DNA from: Cytobacillus sp. NCCP-133
GTDB taxonomy: Bacteria > Bacillota > Bacilli > Bacillales > Cytobacillaceae
Reading direction: 5' to 3'
Assembly: GCF_026011715.1 (NCBI RefSeq)
Contig: NZ_BRVM01000016.1
Span: 17,935 to 81,934, forward strand
DNA length: 64,000 nucleotides
How positions within the stretch are numbered: position 1 is the first letter of the stretch; every line of letters begins with the position of its first letter. Of the stretch, positions 9,546 to 17,928 are shown piece by piece. The position numbers and the translations under genes were made by a program. Below the pieces are notes generated by a model. It was not told where the DNA came from. It saw nothing but the letters and a program-made list of their open reading frames with translations, and did not search any database.

Positions 9546-10361
9546 ATGATTGAGACTAAAGACTATTTGATAAATGAGTTAAAAAAATGCGAGGACTGGG
9601 AAAAAGAGCAGGGTGACCTATGGTTTTGGGAGAAGATTGGCCGCCTTCCTTTTAAGCTCTTAGATAAGTTCACACCGGAATTTCTCCAAAAGAAGGTTGG
9701 TGTAATTCTTGACGAGCTTGGCACTTACATTCAATCTGGAGGAAGGTATTTAAGCTCGGTATCCTCCTTAAAGAATTATTATTCAGATGAAAATATTTAT
9801 ACTCTAAATGATGTCGAATGCCTGCCGATAGCAAGAATGGATGAAGTTGCCGCTAGGATTTCCTCCAGCCGTAAAAGAGCTGCAGCATTTCAGGGTGCCA
9901 GTACAGGAGTTGGCGGTGTTTTTACTCTTGCCATTGATATCCCTCTATTGCTCGGGATCAAGCTGAAAACCCTTCAGGACATCGCGATCTGTTATGGATT
10001 TGATCCTGCAGATAAAAAGGAAAGGATGATCATCGTTAAAATTCTGCAATTTGTTTCTTCCGATATCGTTGGCAAGGAAGCCATTTTACAGCAGCTATCC
10101 ATGTTTGCCTCCAACACAGACGGATCTAAAAGAGAAGTAGTTTCTGAGTTGCAGGGATGGAGAGAAGTCGTATTTTCCTACCGGGACCAAATTGGCTGGA
10201 AAAAGCTCTTTCAGATGGTGCCGATTGCAGGGCTATTATTTGGAGCCTTCATTAACCGTTCGGCAGTAAATGATCTTGCTGAAGCAGGGATGATGCTCTA
10301 CCGCAAAAGAGCGATTCTTGCTCGCTTGGATCAGCAGAAAAAAAAGCCGGAGAGCATATAA
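9546..10361 (+). CDS. EcsC family protein
   Basis: The 271-residue protein belongs to the EcsC family, by the central SRKRAAAFQGASTGVGGVFTLAIDIPLLL segment (summarised; about residues 107-137) and the flanking amphipathic helices. EcsC proteins are associated with membranes and their biochemical function is not established. B. subtilis EcsC is encoded with the EcsAB ABC transporter, but no transporter is next to this gene. Helices around 120-140 and 225-245 could insert into the membrane. It is a single-gene unit divergent from the rib operon, with SD AAAGGATG. Confidence 0.75.
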   Translation: MIETKDYLINELKKCEDWEKEQGDLWFWEKIGRLPFKLLDKFTPEFLQKKVGVILDELGTYIQSGGRYLSSVSSLKNYYSDENIYTLNDVECLPIARMDEVAARISSSRKRAAAFQGASTGVGGVFTLAIDIPLLLGIKLKTLQDIAICYGFDPADKKERMIIVKILQFVSSDIVGKEAILQQLSMFASNTDGSKREVVSELQGWREVVFSYRDQIGWKKLFQMVPIAGLLFGAFINRSAVNDLAEAGMMLYRKRAILARLDQQKKKPESI

Positions 10362-10378
10362 TTGCCTCCCCGGCTTTT
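10342..10378. terminator. Bidirectional terminator between ecsC-like gene and resA-like gene
   Basis: AAAAGCCGG/CCGGCTTTT stem overlapping the end of the upstream gene and preceding the convergent stop codon. Confidence 0.85.
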
Positions 10379-10384
10379 CATTTC

Positions 10385-10960
10385 TTATGGCAGTCTTTTA
10401 ATTTCCTTTTCCATATATTCTTCATTCAACGCTCCAAGAACTTTTTCTCTAATCACACCGTCCGAATCAATAAAGTAGCTTGTAGGATATGCAAGCACTT
10501 CGTAATCAGCTCCTACAGCTCCTTTTTCATCCAATGGAATAGTAAAAGTAAGTCCAAGCTCTTCAACAAATCGCTCTGCGTCTCCACTGTTTTTCTCTGT
10601 ATTTGTAAGATTCACTGCAACTATATCAAAATTCTCATCTTTATATTTATTGTATAGCTTTTCCATATGCGGCATTTCCGCCCGGCATGGTGGACACCAG
10701 CTTCCCCAGAAATTTAAAAGGACCGCTTTGCCTCTGTAATCACTTAGCTTTACAGCATTGCCTTCCAAATCCTTGAGCTCAAAATCAGGAGCAAGATTTC
10801 CTTTTTCCAAACCGACAGGCAGATGGTCCGGATTATCAATTTTTTCATATTTCTGCATTTGTCCCGCCTGTTCAATCATCCCTTTATCCTTAAGGATTGT
10901 TTTATCAACAATAAACAGTAAAAGGACAATAACTGCAGCTGCCAGCAAAAACTTTTTCAT
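10385..10960 (-). CDS. ResA/TlpA-like membrane-anchored thiol-disulfide oxidoreductase
   Basis: A 191-residue thioredoxin-fold protein held on the outer face of the membrane by one N-terminal segment (residues 4-18), with the redox motif WCPPC (Cys89, Cys92). The block APDFELKDLEGN followed by NFWGSWCPPCRAEMP is typical of TlpA/ResA proteins, which reduce apocytochrome c or other extracytoplasmic dithiols. B. subtilis ResA has CEPC and sits with resBC; here CPPC and no ccs/res genes nearby make the exact partner uncertain. A cis-Pro loop (LAYPTSYFID) is present. Confidence 0.85.
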   Translation of the reverse strand: MKKFLLAAAVIVLLLFIVDKTILKDKGMIEQAGQMQKYEKIDNPDHLPVGLEKGNLAPDFELKDLEGNAVKLSDYRGKAVLLNFWGSWCPPCRAEMPHMEKLYNKYKDENFDIVAVNLTNTEKNSGDAERFVEELGLTFTIPLDEKGAVGADYEVLAYPTSYFIDSDGVIREKVLGALNEEYMEKEIKRLP

Positions 10961-11058
10961 TTGGACACCTCTATATCAGTTACTTTTCTCTTCCGTCTTT
11001 TAGCTAAATCTATCTTACAATACGGGGAATAGGGATTCCATCATTCTGCCTTTGCCTT

Positions 11059-11851
11059 TTAATGGTTCCTGTAATGAAACAGGCGCGCAAAAATTGCGTA
11101 AATCCTAAGCTTTTCCTTAACAGATATTCCAGATTCAAATGAAAGTACCGGCGTGTTGGGGTCTAAAAACCGGTGGCCCCATTCAGTTGGCATCCAGCCT
11201 TTTCGAAATCGGGCAACCTTTTTTTGAATCTGCATCATAAACTTGCAGATCAGTATAAAATAAATTTTTGGACATATAATAATGTCCATTGCTATGATGA
11301 TAAATTCGTTTATCGCCTTTTGGTTTAGAAAGAATTTTTTCTTTTCCAGAAGTTCTGCAATTAATTATTTCAATACCGGCTTTCCTGATATAGATCACAG
11401 CTTCAAGTTCGTTAACTTGGTTAAAGATTCCCAGCTTTTTCGGCAATAAACAATCTAAAAAATAGGGCAAGAACCATCGTATTTTCCACATGTTCATATC
11501 TCTAATTTCCCCAATCTGCATTCCTTTTGGATTAAATATAATCATTCGCAGGGAAGGAGCAGGCATGTAGGTGATCAGGACATTAGACTGTAAAAGAAAA
11601 GGAAAATTACCTGCACGTATATAACGCAATCTTGTATTCGCGACTTTCTTTGCCCTTTGTTTATTCAGCAAAAATACTTGAAAGCACAAAAAACTATAAA
11701 TAATAAAAGGAGCAGTAATCAGAAGCAGATTGATGCGCGAAACATTTATAATGGAATACACGAGAAAAATAGAAGAAGGCATAAGCGCTGCCAGGCTGCC
11801 ATTCAGAGAAATGTCAGCTGATTGGCGGTAATATTGCTGGATATTCATCAT
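11059..11851 (-). pseudogene. Two-TM hypothetical protein interrupted by a frameshift at an A7 tract
   Basis: The main frame (11183-11851) gives 222 residues with two N-terminal membrane segments (about 20-60), then a soluble part that may be a tubby-C-terminal-like domain (uncertain). It ends abruptly with GCPISKRLDAN. Moving by one base at the run of seven A (minus strand; T at 11219-11225) opens a further 54 codons down to 11059, reading KKVARFRKGWMPTEWGHRF and ending FARLFHYRNH, which looks like a natural C-terminus. Removing one A restores a single gene of about 265 codons. It could be a sequencing error, phase variation by slippage, or real decay. SD GGGAG precedes the ATG. Confidence 0.6.
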
Positions 11852-12070
11852 CAGGACTCCCTGTTTATATATTCTTCACTATTCTATTAAGTGAATCTCG
11901 TAAACATGAATATAATAGGAGAACTTTTGCAGAAATGTTTTAATCCGTTCCTCCACCGATTTTGAAAAAGACTCTTTTCACATAGATTATTTTTTGCTTA
12001 TGAATGAAGTCCGCTGACCGCAGCTAAAATCAAGACGTTACTAAATCCCGGTAACCGCTCTCACAAACAT

Positions 12071-12094
12071 AAAAAACACTCTATTAAAGAGTGT
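12071..12094 (-). terminator. Terminator after the WYL regulator
   Basis: AACACTC/GAGTGTT stem followed on the minus strand by six T. Confidence 0.8.
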
Positions 12095-12119
12095 TGAAGC
12101 AGTGTTGAAGGCAGCCTGT

Positions 12120-13121
12120 TCAGTCTCCTGACTCATCGTAGACAGTAAGCATATTATGGATTTCGTTCACTACTTCTTCAACTAGCGATGACGGCGACAG
12201 GACTTTCGCCTGCTTTCCCCAATTCAGCAGCCACTTAACTAAACCATCACTGACGATTGCTTTAGCTGTAAGGACAAAATGTTGTTCATCAAGCTTGCGG
12301 ATATCGGCGTCCTTTCCGAACTTATCGATTATTACGTTAATTAAATCATGATGAAATCGGATTTTTATCCACTCTTCTGAACCTGCGTACATATGAAAAG
12401 TTGAACTTACATATTTGGACACATCAAAAGGTTCGTAGGGAAACTGTTCTTCCGTTATTCTGACATTGCGCAGACGGTCCATCCGATAATGGCGAATTTC
12501 TTCCTTTTTAAAAAAATAAGCTATTAAATAATAAAAATCATTCACCCATGTAAGTGCTATTGGCCTTACTCGGTACTCATCGCCATCATGACTCAGGACG
12601 AACTCCTTGTTGATATTATATCTGCCGTATTGAAAGGCAACAATTTTGCGCTCGGAAATCGCTTCATGCAAATCATTGATCGCAAGCCGAACCATTTTGC
12701 TCTCGCTTTTTACGGAAGAATCAATCAAAATTTCATTGTGCAGTTTTCTTGCATGACGAGTGCTTGTCAATTTTTTAATTTTACGGATGAGCTGCTTCGT
12801 TTCGTCTTTTGTAATAAAACGTGCAGAAGCTACAGCATCAATCAGCATCCGCAGTTCATAGAGCTCAAATAGTCGGTATTGATGACTGTAATACTTTGGC
12901 ATCCCTTCTTTTTCTTGATTAATGGTAATATCAAAATTTGCTTCAATTAAATGGTTAATGTCGTCTTTTAACGAATTTTTATTCAGTTTTACTTCCGGGC
13001 CATATTCTCTCTTAAAGCATTCCACGATTTCATCTATGGTATATTCATTTTCTTCATCCGTCTGTTCCTTTAGAATCTCCATAAGCTTCAGCATTCTTTC
13101 TTTATTATCAAGCCTAGTCAT
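12120..13121 (-). CDS. WYL-domain transcriptional regulator
   Basis: A 333-residue regulator with an N-terminal winged helix-turn-helix (about 5-75, DeoR/HTH_11 type). A WYL domain follows (about 140-310: RKIVAFQYGRYN, then YRVRPIALTWVNDFYYLIAYF), with a C-terminal WCX-like extension. WYL domains sense nucleic-acid or nucleotide ligands in several regulators, including phage-defence controllers. The start is the ATG after GGGGTGA (5-nt spacing); an upstream in-frame ATG at 13154 has no SD. Nothing adjacent suggests a target; it is flanked by unrelated single genes. Confidence 0.85.
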   Translation of the reverse strand: MTRLDNKERMLKLMEILKEQTDEENEYTIDEIVECFKREYGPEVKLNKNSLKDDINHLIEANFDITINQEKEGMPKYYSHQYRLFELYELRMLIDAVASARFITKDETKQLIRKIKKLTSTRHARKLHNEILIDSSVKSESKMVRLAINDLHEAISERKIVAFQYGRYNINKEFVLSHDGDEYRVRPIALTWVNDFYYLIAYFFKKEEIRHYRMDRLRNVRITEEQFPYEPFDVSKYVSSTFHMYAGSEEWIKIRFHHDLINVIIDKFGKDADIRKLDEQHFVLTAKAIVSDGLVKWLLNWGKQAKVLSPSSLVEEVVNEIHNMLTVYDESGD

Positions 13122-13179
13122 TTTATCACCCCGAGTCCCCGAAAATACTGACATTTATGCTTTATTATCCATTTAAAAA

Positions 13180-13200
13180 AGCCCTATGGCAACAAGGGCT
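13180..13200 (-). terminator. Terminator after the DUF4870 gene
   Basis: AGCCCT/AGGGCT stem, minus strand, followed by six T. Confidence 0.8.
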
Positions 13201-13208
13201 CTTTAACC

Positions 13209-13547
13209 TTACTTTAGAACTCTGAAAACAAGCGGTATCCTGTATTCCCTGCCTTCATATGCTTTGACAGCAGCAACAATTGTAAAAATAAAGGCAAGTA
13301 TTCCCACAATCCAGATGGTAATAACACCGATAAGAATGATCATTAACACCACGCTGATCGCACTATAAACTGTATAGGAAATCAGGAAGTTCAGATACTC
13401 TTTCCCATGATAATCAACAAACTCTGAATCATTCTTTTTCAAAAGCCAGATGATCAGCGGCCCGATAAAGGTTGTAAAAAAGCTTGTTACATAAATGGCA
13501 GCTGCTAAAAGCCTTTCCTCACTGGGAGGCATTTTTAATTCGTTCAA
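13209..13547 (-). CDS. DUF4870 (Tic20-like) small membrane protein
   Basis: 112 residues with three hydrophobic segments (about 15-35, 50-75, 80-100) and the DUF4870 pattern WLLKKNDSEFVDYHGKE before the second segment. The function of the family is unknown. The start is a TTG (13545-13547) 7 nt after AGGAGG; the open frame extends further upstream but without an SD. It is a single gene with its own terminator. Confidence 0.75.
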   Translation of the reverse strand: MNELKMPPSEERLLAAAIYVTSFFTTFIGPLIIWLLKKNDSEFVDYHGKEYLNFLISYTVYSAISVVLMIILIGVITIWIVGILAFIFTIVAAVKAYEGREYRIPLVFRVLK

Positions 13548-13611
13548 TCTGATTCCTCCTAATATCTTATCTAAATGCTCTTTGCACATGATTTCTGTTA
13601 TTGCTTTGGAA

Positions 13612-13805
13612 TTCTGACCGTCGATTTCCGGGTGCAGCGCTTATCACGGGGCTATCGACGCTCCCAAGTCTGCGGGGTCTCCCTTGGTATGCTCTCTCCC
13701 CGCAGGGCTGGGAAGAAGCTTTCCTCGAAAGAATTCCTCGATGTAAGAAAATGCGTTAGCATTTTCGAGGATTCTGCTCCTTTCGCTACAAACAACTCAG
13801 CGGAT
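13612..13805. repeat. GC-rich intergenic repeat copy (Bacillus-type)
   Basis: The 510 bp between the DUF4870 gene and uppP hold no convincing gene. About 190 bp of it is GC-rich, unlike its surroundings. It runs from GACCGTCGATTTCCGGGTGC to TCGCTACAAACAACTCAGCG and contains palindromic parts such as CTGCGGGG/CCCCGCAG (13668-13704) and AAATGCGTTAGCATTTTCG. Its edges resemble the dispersed intergenic repeats I recall from many Bacillaceae chromosomes. This copy looks degenerate. A plus-strand open frame across it is probably spurious. Confidence 0.5.
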
Positions 13806-14057
13806 TAAATTAATTTAAAAGCAACAAACTTTACGGAACAGCCTTTATAAAACTAATTATGATTGCTTCTATACTATTTACGTTATGCATTTAAAAAGGT
13901 TTCATGATATTTTATTTTTTTATGCACTCATGGCCAAAATCCGCTAGAGCCTGAATTCCGAGTTCTTGATTGGGACAACTTGAATACACATGTTAAAGAC
14001 AGGCATTATGGCATTCCTTTGCCTAATCACAGATATCTGCTAGGGAAGGTGATATAG

Positions 14058-14840
14058 ATGATGTCAAAGTTCGAAGCTTTCATCCTTGGAATTATTCAGG
14101 GGCTTACTGAATTTTTGCCCATATCGAGTACAGGACACCTGTATTTAGGGAGGCACCTTTTTGCCCTTGATGAAGCAGGCCTGTTTCTTGATACCATGCT
14201 CCACATTGGAACTTTGCTGGCAGTCCTGGTTGTGTATAAAAATGAACTGCTGAAAATCTTGAAGAATCCCTTTGGCAAGTTATCCATGCTCCTGGTAATC
14301 GGCACGATACCGGCCGTTATCGTTGGACTATTGCTAAGTGATTTGTTTGACTCCATATCGAAAACGGGAATTACAATCGGCTGGGAATTTTTGTTTACAG
14401 GCTTCATTCTTTGGATAGCTGATGGCGTTAAGAAAGGCGCAAAAAAAATGGACAGTATTAGCTATGGAGATGCCCTTTTTATCGGAACCTTCCAGGCCGC
14501 AGCGATTTTTCCAGCCGTCTCCCGATCAGGCTTAACCATTGCCGCTGGTCTTTTTCGCAAGCTGGAAAGGGAAACAGCTGCCTATTTTTCATTCCTGCTA
14601 TCCATTCCCGCTATAGCTGGCGGAATTGTTCTGCAATTTGGCGAAATGATGTCAGGCCATACTGAAGCAGTGACACTTGGCAGCATGTTAATGGCTACTT
14701 TATCTTCTGCCATTTTCGGGTATATGGCAGTAGTTTGGATGATCAACTTTCTAAAAAGAAAGTCCTTGAAGGTATTTGCAGTCTATGTCTGGATTCTTGG
14801 ATTTTCTGTCCTTTTTCTGCAAATGACCGGGATATTTTAA
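14058..14840 (+). CDS. uppP: Undecaprenyl-diphosphatase UppP (BacA)
   Basis: Dephosphorylates undecaprenyl pyrophosphate to regenerate the cell-wall lipid carrier and gives background bacitracin resistance. The 260-residue polytopic protein has both family signatures: Gln14/Glu18 in the first segment followed by FLPISSTGH, and the PAVSRSGLT motif with its catalytic Arg. SD GAAGGTGAT. It is followed 21 bp later by a DedA gene, probably in one transcript. Confidence 0.95.
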   Translation: MMSKFEAFILGIIQGLTEFLPISSTGHLYLGRHLFALDEAGLFLDTMLHIGTLLAVLVVYKNELLKILKNPFGKLSMLLVIGTIPAVIVGLLLSDLFDSISKTGITIGWEFLFTGFILWIADGVKKGAKKMDSISYGDALFIGTFQAAAIFPAVSRSGLTIAAGLFRKLERETAAYFSFLLSIPAIAGGIVLQFGEMMSGHTEAVTLGSMLMATLSSAIFGYMAVVWMINFLKRKSLKVFAVYVWILGFSVLFLQMTGIF

Positions 14841-14861
14841 TGCAAATGGGGAGGTTTTCAT

Positions 14862-15446
14862 TTGGAAGAAGTGGTTTCCTATATTTTTGAATTGCTTTCC
14901 CAGCTAGGTTATGCCGGTATTGCTCTTGGTCTAATGGTTGAAGTAATTCCAAGTGAAATTGTCCTGAGCTATGGCGGTTTTTTAGTCAGCACCGGAACTA
15001 TTCACTTTGCCGGTGCCTTGCTTGCAGGGATAGCAGGCGGTACACTTGCCCAGCTTTTTTTATACTGGCTTGGCACATACGGAGGAAGACCCGTTCTTGA
15101 TCGGTATGGAAAATATTTACTGATTAAGAAAAGCCATTTAGACGCTTCTGAAAAATGGTTCGAGAAATACGGAACAGGCGTAATCTTTACAGCAAGATTC
15201 ATTCCAATTGTCCGCCACGCCATTTCGATTCCTGCAGGCATTGCCAAAATGCCGCTATCCATTTTTACCATTTATACAATTGCTGCAATGGTCCCGTGGA
15301 CTGTTCTCTTTTTATTATTGGGGATGGAGCTTGGAGAACATTGGAGAGACATAAAGGATTATGCAAATCCCTTTATTATGCCGATTATCATCATTGCCCT
15401 TACTTCCGGGTTCGTTTATTTTCTTTATAAAAGGGCAAGAAAATGA
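14862..15446 (+). CDS. DedA/SNARE-associated family membrane protein (possible undecaprenyl-phosphate flippase)
   Basis: 194 residues with the DedA pattern: an N-terminal re-entrant segment containing EVIPSEIVLSYGG, then EKYGTGVIFTARFIPIVRHAISIPAG, the F-x-R-x-x-P-x-x-R block (about residues 105-130). Some DedA proteins (UptA) return undecaprenyl phosphate to the inner membrane face. The TTG start is set by GGGGAGG at 8 nt. Co-transcription with uppP would put the phosphatase and the carrier translocase together, supporting an UptA-like role, although the substrate is inferred only. Confidence 0.85.
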   Translation: MEEVVSYIFELLSQLGYAGIALGLMVEVIPSEIVLSYGGFLVSTGTIHFAGALLAGIAGGTLAQLFLYWLGTYGGRPVLDRYGKYLLIKKSHLDASEKWFEKYGTGVIFTARFIPIVRHAISIPAGIAKMPLSIFTIYTIAAMVPWTVLFLLLGMELGEHWRDIKDYANPFIMPIIIIALTSGFVYFLYKRARK

Positions 15447-15595
15447 AAGCATATTGTAAAGTGGCTTCTTTCGCGAACTATTTTGCTTTTATACCATTTT
15501 ATACCTATAGTGAGCAGAAACAGTTGTCTTTACTTTATAAGTTAGCCCTCAGAAAGATCCTTAAAAAACATATACATTAATTACCATACCCAAGA

Positions 15596-15624
15596 GCGTG
15601 GAAGAGATTATTCCATGCTTTTTT
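15596..15624 (+). terminator. Terminator-like hairpin upstream of the amidohydrolase
   Basis: GCGTGGAA/TTCCATGC stem (one G-T wobble) followed by six T. It lies 150 bp after dedA and probably ends the uppP-dedA transcript. Confidence 0.7.
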
Positions 15625-15697
15625 AAATTACTGTTCCCCTTTCCATTCTATTTTTGTAAAATAATAAAAACTACTTCAGGACTAAAGGACGATATAA

Positions 15698-16822
15698 ATG
15701 GTGAAAACTTTATTAAAAAATGCACAAATTTATCCTGTAACTGCTGCTTCTTTTCACGGTGACGTTTCAATAGAGAATGGAAAAATAGCGAAGCTTGGCA
15801 GGAACCTTATAACCGAAGCAGATGTCAAGATTATTGATTGCCATAACCATCATCTTCTGCCTGGTTTTATAGATGTCCATACACATCTTGGTCTATATGA
15901 TGAAGGAACGGGGTGGGCAGGCAATGATGCTAACGAAACCATTGAGCCGCTCAGCCCGCATATAAGGGCAATGGACGGTGTTTACCCACTGGACCCCGCT
16001 TTTTCCGATGCAGTGAAATATGGGATTACAACTGCCCATATCATGCCTGGCAGCGCCAATGTAATTGGCGGTACTACTTCTGTCATTAAAACTGCCGGCA
16101 AAAACATTCAAAAGATGCTTGTGCAGGAAACGGCTGGCTTAAAGATTGCCCTAGGGGAAAATCCCAAGCGGATCCACAGCCAGGGAAACAAGGATTCCAT
16201 TACAAGAATGGGGATTATGGGTATGCTCAGAGAAGCCTTTTATGAGGCTATACATTGTGATAATCCTGAAGCGCTAAGATTTGCTCCACTCGTCAAAGCT
16301 CTAAAAAAAGAAATACCTGTAAGAATACACGCACATCGTGCAGATGATATTATCTCTGCCATCCGCTTTGCCGAGGAATTCAATCTTGATCTGAGAATTG
16401 AACATTGTACAGAGGGCCATTTAATTGCAGATGAATTGGAAGGGCTAAATTTAAAGGTTTCTGTTGGACCCACACTGACTAGGAGATCAAAAGTAGAGCT
16501 GAAGAACAAGACTTGGAAAACCTATCAGGAGCTGACTGAACATGGAGTGGAAGTTTCAATAACAACTGATCACCCTTATACACCTGTTCAATATTTAAAT
16601 ATGTGCGCCGCAATAGCAGTCAGGGAAGGTTTATCAGAGCAAAAGGCTCTGGAGGGCATCACTATTTTACCTGCAAGGAACTTGAGAATTGACCGCCAGC
16701 TGGGGAGCATTGAAGAAGGAAAAGATGCTGATTTGGCATTGTGGACTCATCATCCATTTCACTTTATAGCTAAGCCAAAATGGACGATGATCGCAGGAAG
16801 CATTGCATTCAAAGAGTCTTGA
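15698..16822 (+). CDS. Amidohydrolase (imidazolonepropionase-like, COG1228)
   Basis: A 374-residue metal-dependent hydrolase of the amidohydrolase superfamily. The beta-strand 1 metal ligands are in GFIDVHTHLG (His61, His63), further histidines are in VRIHAHRADD and IEHCTEGH, and the catalytic Asp is in ITTDHPYTP. The C-terminal LGSIEEGKDADLALW segment is the usual return to the composite beta-sandwich domain. Substrates of this branch (cyclic ureas, amides, peptides) cannot be told from sequence. SD AAAGGAC. It is a stand-alone unit. Confidence 0.82.
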   Translation: MVKTLLKNAQIYPVTAASFHGDVSIENGKIAKLGRNLITEADVKIIDCHNHHLLPGFIDVHTHLGLYDEGTGWAGNDANETIEPLSPHIRAMDGVYPLDPAFSDAVKYGITTAHIMPGSANVIGGTTSVIKTAGKNIQKMLVQETAGLKIALGENPKRIHSQGNKDSITRMGIMGMLREAFYEAIHCDNPEALRFAPLVKALKKEIPVRIHAHRADDIISAIRFAEEFNLDLRIEHCTEGHLIADELEGLNLKVSVGPTLTRRSKVELKNKTWKTYQELTEHGVEVSITTDHPYTPVQYLNMCAAIAVREGLSEQKALEGITILPARNLRIDRQLGSIEEGKDADLALWTHHPFHFIAKPKWTMIAGSIAFKES

Positions 16823-16963
16823 TTTTTGTCGGAATCTGCTGGTGTTTTTTGACATAAAATCACAAAAAAAATAATCAAAAAACCTATTTCCTTTTTGAAT
16901 TTTTTTTAGTATTATACCTTAAGTGAAGTGAATATTTCATTCCATAAATGACAGACAATCAAA

Positions 16964-17078
16964 TATCGGAAACGATAGTTATAGGGAAGGCAAATGGTGC
17001 GCCACCAGTTATCTGGTTCTAGTGGGTTCGATTCCCACCCCGAAATTTTTTGCACATTATAAAAAATTTCGAGGGTGG
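16964..17078 (+). promoter_or_regulatory. Structured RNA leader with a tRNA-like T-arm, upstream of the GNAT gene
   Basis: The 312 bp between the amidohydrolase and GNAT genes hold no ORF but a dense set of stems. These are ATCG-GAAA-CGAT with a GNRA tetraloop (16965-16976), ACCAG/CTGGT (17004-17017), and GTGGG-TTCGATT-CCCAC (17022-17038), which is a perfect canonical tRNA T-arm and T-loop. A 17-bp hairpin follows, CCACCC plus CGAAATTTTTT (17035-17051) pairing with 17061-17078 with one bulged A. The T-arm and the long hairpin share bases 17035-17038 and exclude each other. No complete cloverleaf can be drawn. No known riboswitch class was recognised. Confidence 0.55.
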
Positions 17079-17134
17079 ACCGACGGCTCTATTTGGCATG
17101 GAGTAGGACTGTCCTCAGGTTGGAGGGATAACCT

Positions 17135-17695
17135 ATGCTCAAGAAACGTGATCTTCACGACTGCCATACTTTGTATGATTTAATGACGCACCCTGATGTC
17201 TTCCCTTTTGTTCGCCAAAAAGCCCACTCTTATGAAGAATTTATGTTTATAACAAAGCAGACAATCGAAGCAGAAGAACGCGGTGAATTAGTTTCACGCA
17301 CTATTCTTGATGAATGGGGCGCTCCGATTGGGACGATTAATTTATTCGATATCCAGGACAATGCCGGCTTCTTAGGAACATGGCTTGGCAAACCATATCA
17401 CGGCAATGGCTACAATAAAATGGCAAAGGATGCCTTCTTTGAAGAGCTTTTTTATGAAACCCGAATTGAAACGATCTTTATGAAAATCCGAAAAGAAAAT
17501 ATCCGTTCGCAAAAAGCTGCTGAAAAGCTTCCTTATGTCATTCTTGCAAATGAAACAAGAAAGTCTGTATATGACCAGCTGAATGCAAACGGAGATATCT
17601 ACAATCTGTATGAAATTTCGAAAGATTTATATACGCTGCATGTTATGCGGCATGGAGTTGCAGCCCAAGAATCGTCCCAATTACTGGAGGCTTAG
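17135..17695 (+). CDS. GNAT-family N-acetyltransferase (RimJ/RimL-like)
   Basis: 186 residues with the GNAT core: an alpha1 region MLKKRDLHDCHTLYDLMTHP, central strands GAPIGTINLFDI and AGFLGTWLGKPYHGNGYN (acetyl-CoA pyrophosphate loop), and a late helix ENIRSQKAAEKL. This placement (IR/N-x-R-S-x-K-A-A-E) is typical of the RimJ/RimL branch, which acetylates ribosomal proteins or small amines; the substrate is unknown. SD GGAGGG at 7 nt. It is a monocistronic gene with a strong terminator and an unusual RNA leader upstream. Confidence 0.85.
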   Translation: MLKKRDLHDCHTLYDLMTHPDVFPFVRQKAHSYEEFMFITKQTIEAEERGELVSRTILDEWGAPIGTINLFDIQDNAGFLGTWLGKPYHGNGYNKMAKDAFFEELFYETRIETIFMKIRKENIRSQKAAEKLPYVILANETRKSVYDQLNANGDIYNLYEISKDLYTLHVMRHGVAAQESSQLLEA

Positions 17696-17702
17696 CATAT
17701 TC

Positions 17703-17734
17703 AATAGCACTGGCTCTTTATAGCCAGTGCTATT
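17703..17734 (+). terminator. Terminator of the GNAT gene
   Basis: 13-bp stem AATAGCACTGGCT/AGCCAGTGCTATT with a 6-nt loop, followed by TTGTT. Confidence 0.9.
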
Positions 17735-17772
17735 TTGTTACAGAAAAGACTGATGAGGGGGTTGAACAGCTG

Positions 17773-17928
17773 CTAGTTTATAAAACTTGAATCCTCCTCT
17801 GGTCTTTCACTGATTCCTGCTTGGGAAAGCAGATCTTCAAGCTCTTCATTTGTCAAGGTTTCAAAACGTCCATCCAAAAACATCACTTGTATCTGGTTAG
17901 GATTGATTCTGTTCAAATTAAAGCTCAT
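17773..17928 (-). CDS. Small acidic protein of 51 residues, unknown function
   Basis: A short reading frame from ATG 17926-17928 to TAG 17773-17775, with the SD-like AAGGGAG about 8 nt upstream. The product begins MSFNLNRINPNQIQVMFLDG and continues with an acidic helix (NEELEDLLSQAG). Codon use and the amphipathic pattern look coding. No family was recognised. It sits alone and is convergent with the GNAT gene. The 360 bp from here to the MscS gene hold nothing else I can identify. Confidence 0.6.
   Translation of the reverse strand: MSFNLNRINPNQIQVMFLDGRFETLTNEELEDLLSQAGISERPEEDSSFIN

Noticed and set aside
13575..13808. Plus-strand ORF of 77 codons across the GC-rich block
   Set aside because: Its composition follows the repeat, and no SD precedes its ATG.
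17135..17695. A complete tRNA gene at the T-arm-like sequence upstream of the GNAT gene
   Set aside because: Only the T-arm matches; there is no acceptor stem, D-arm or anticodon arm at the required positions, and no CCA end.
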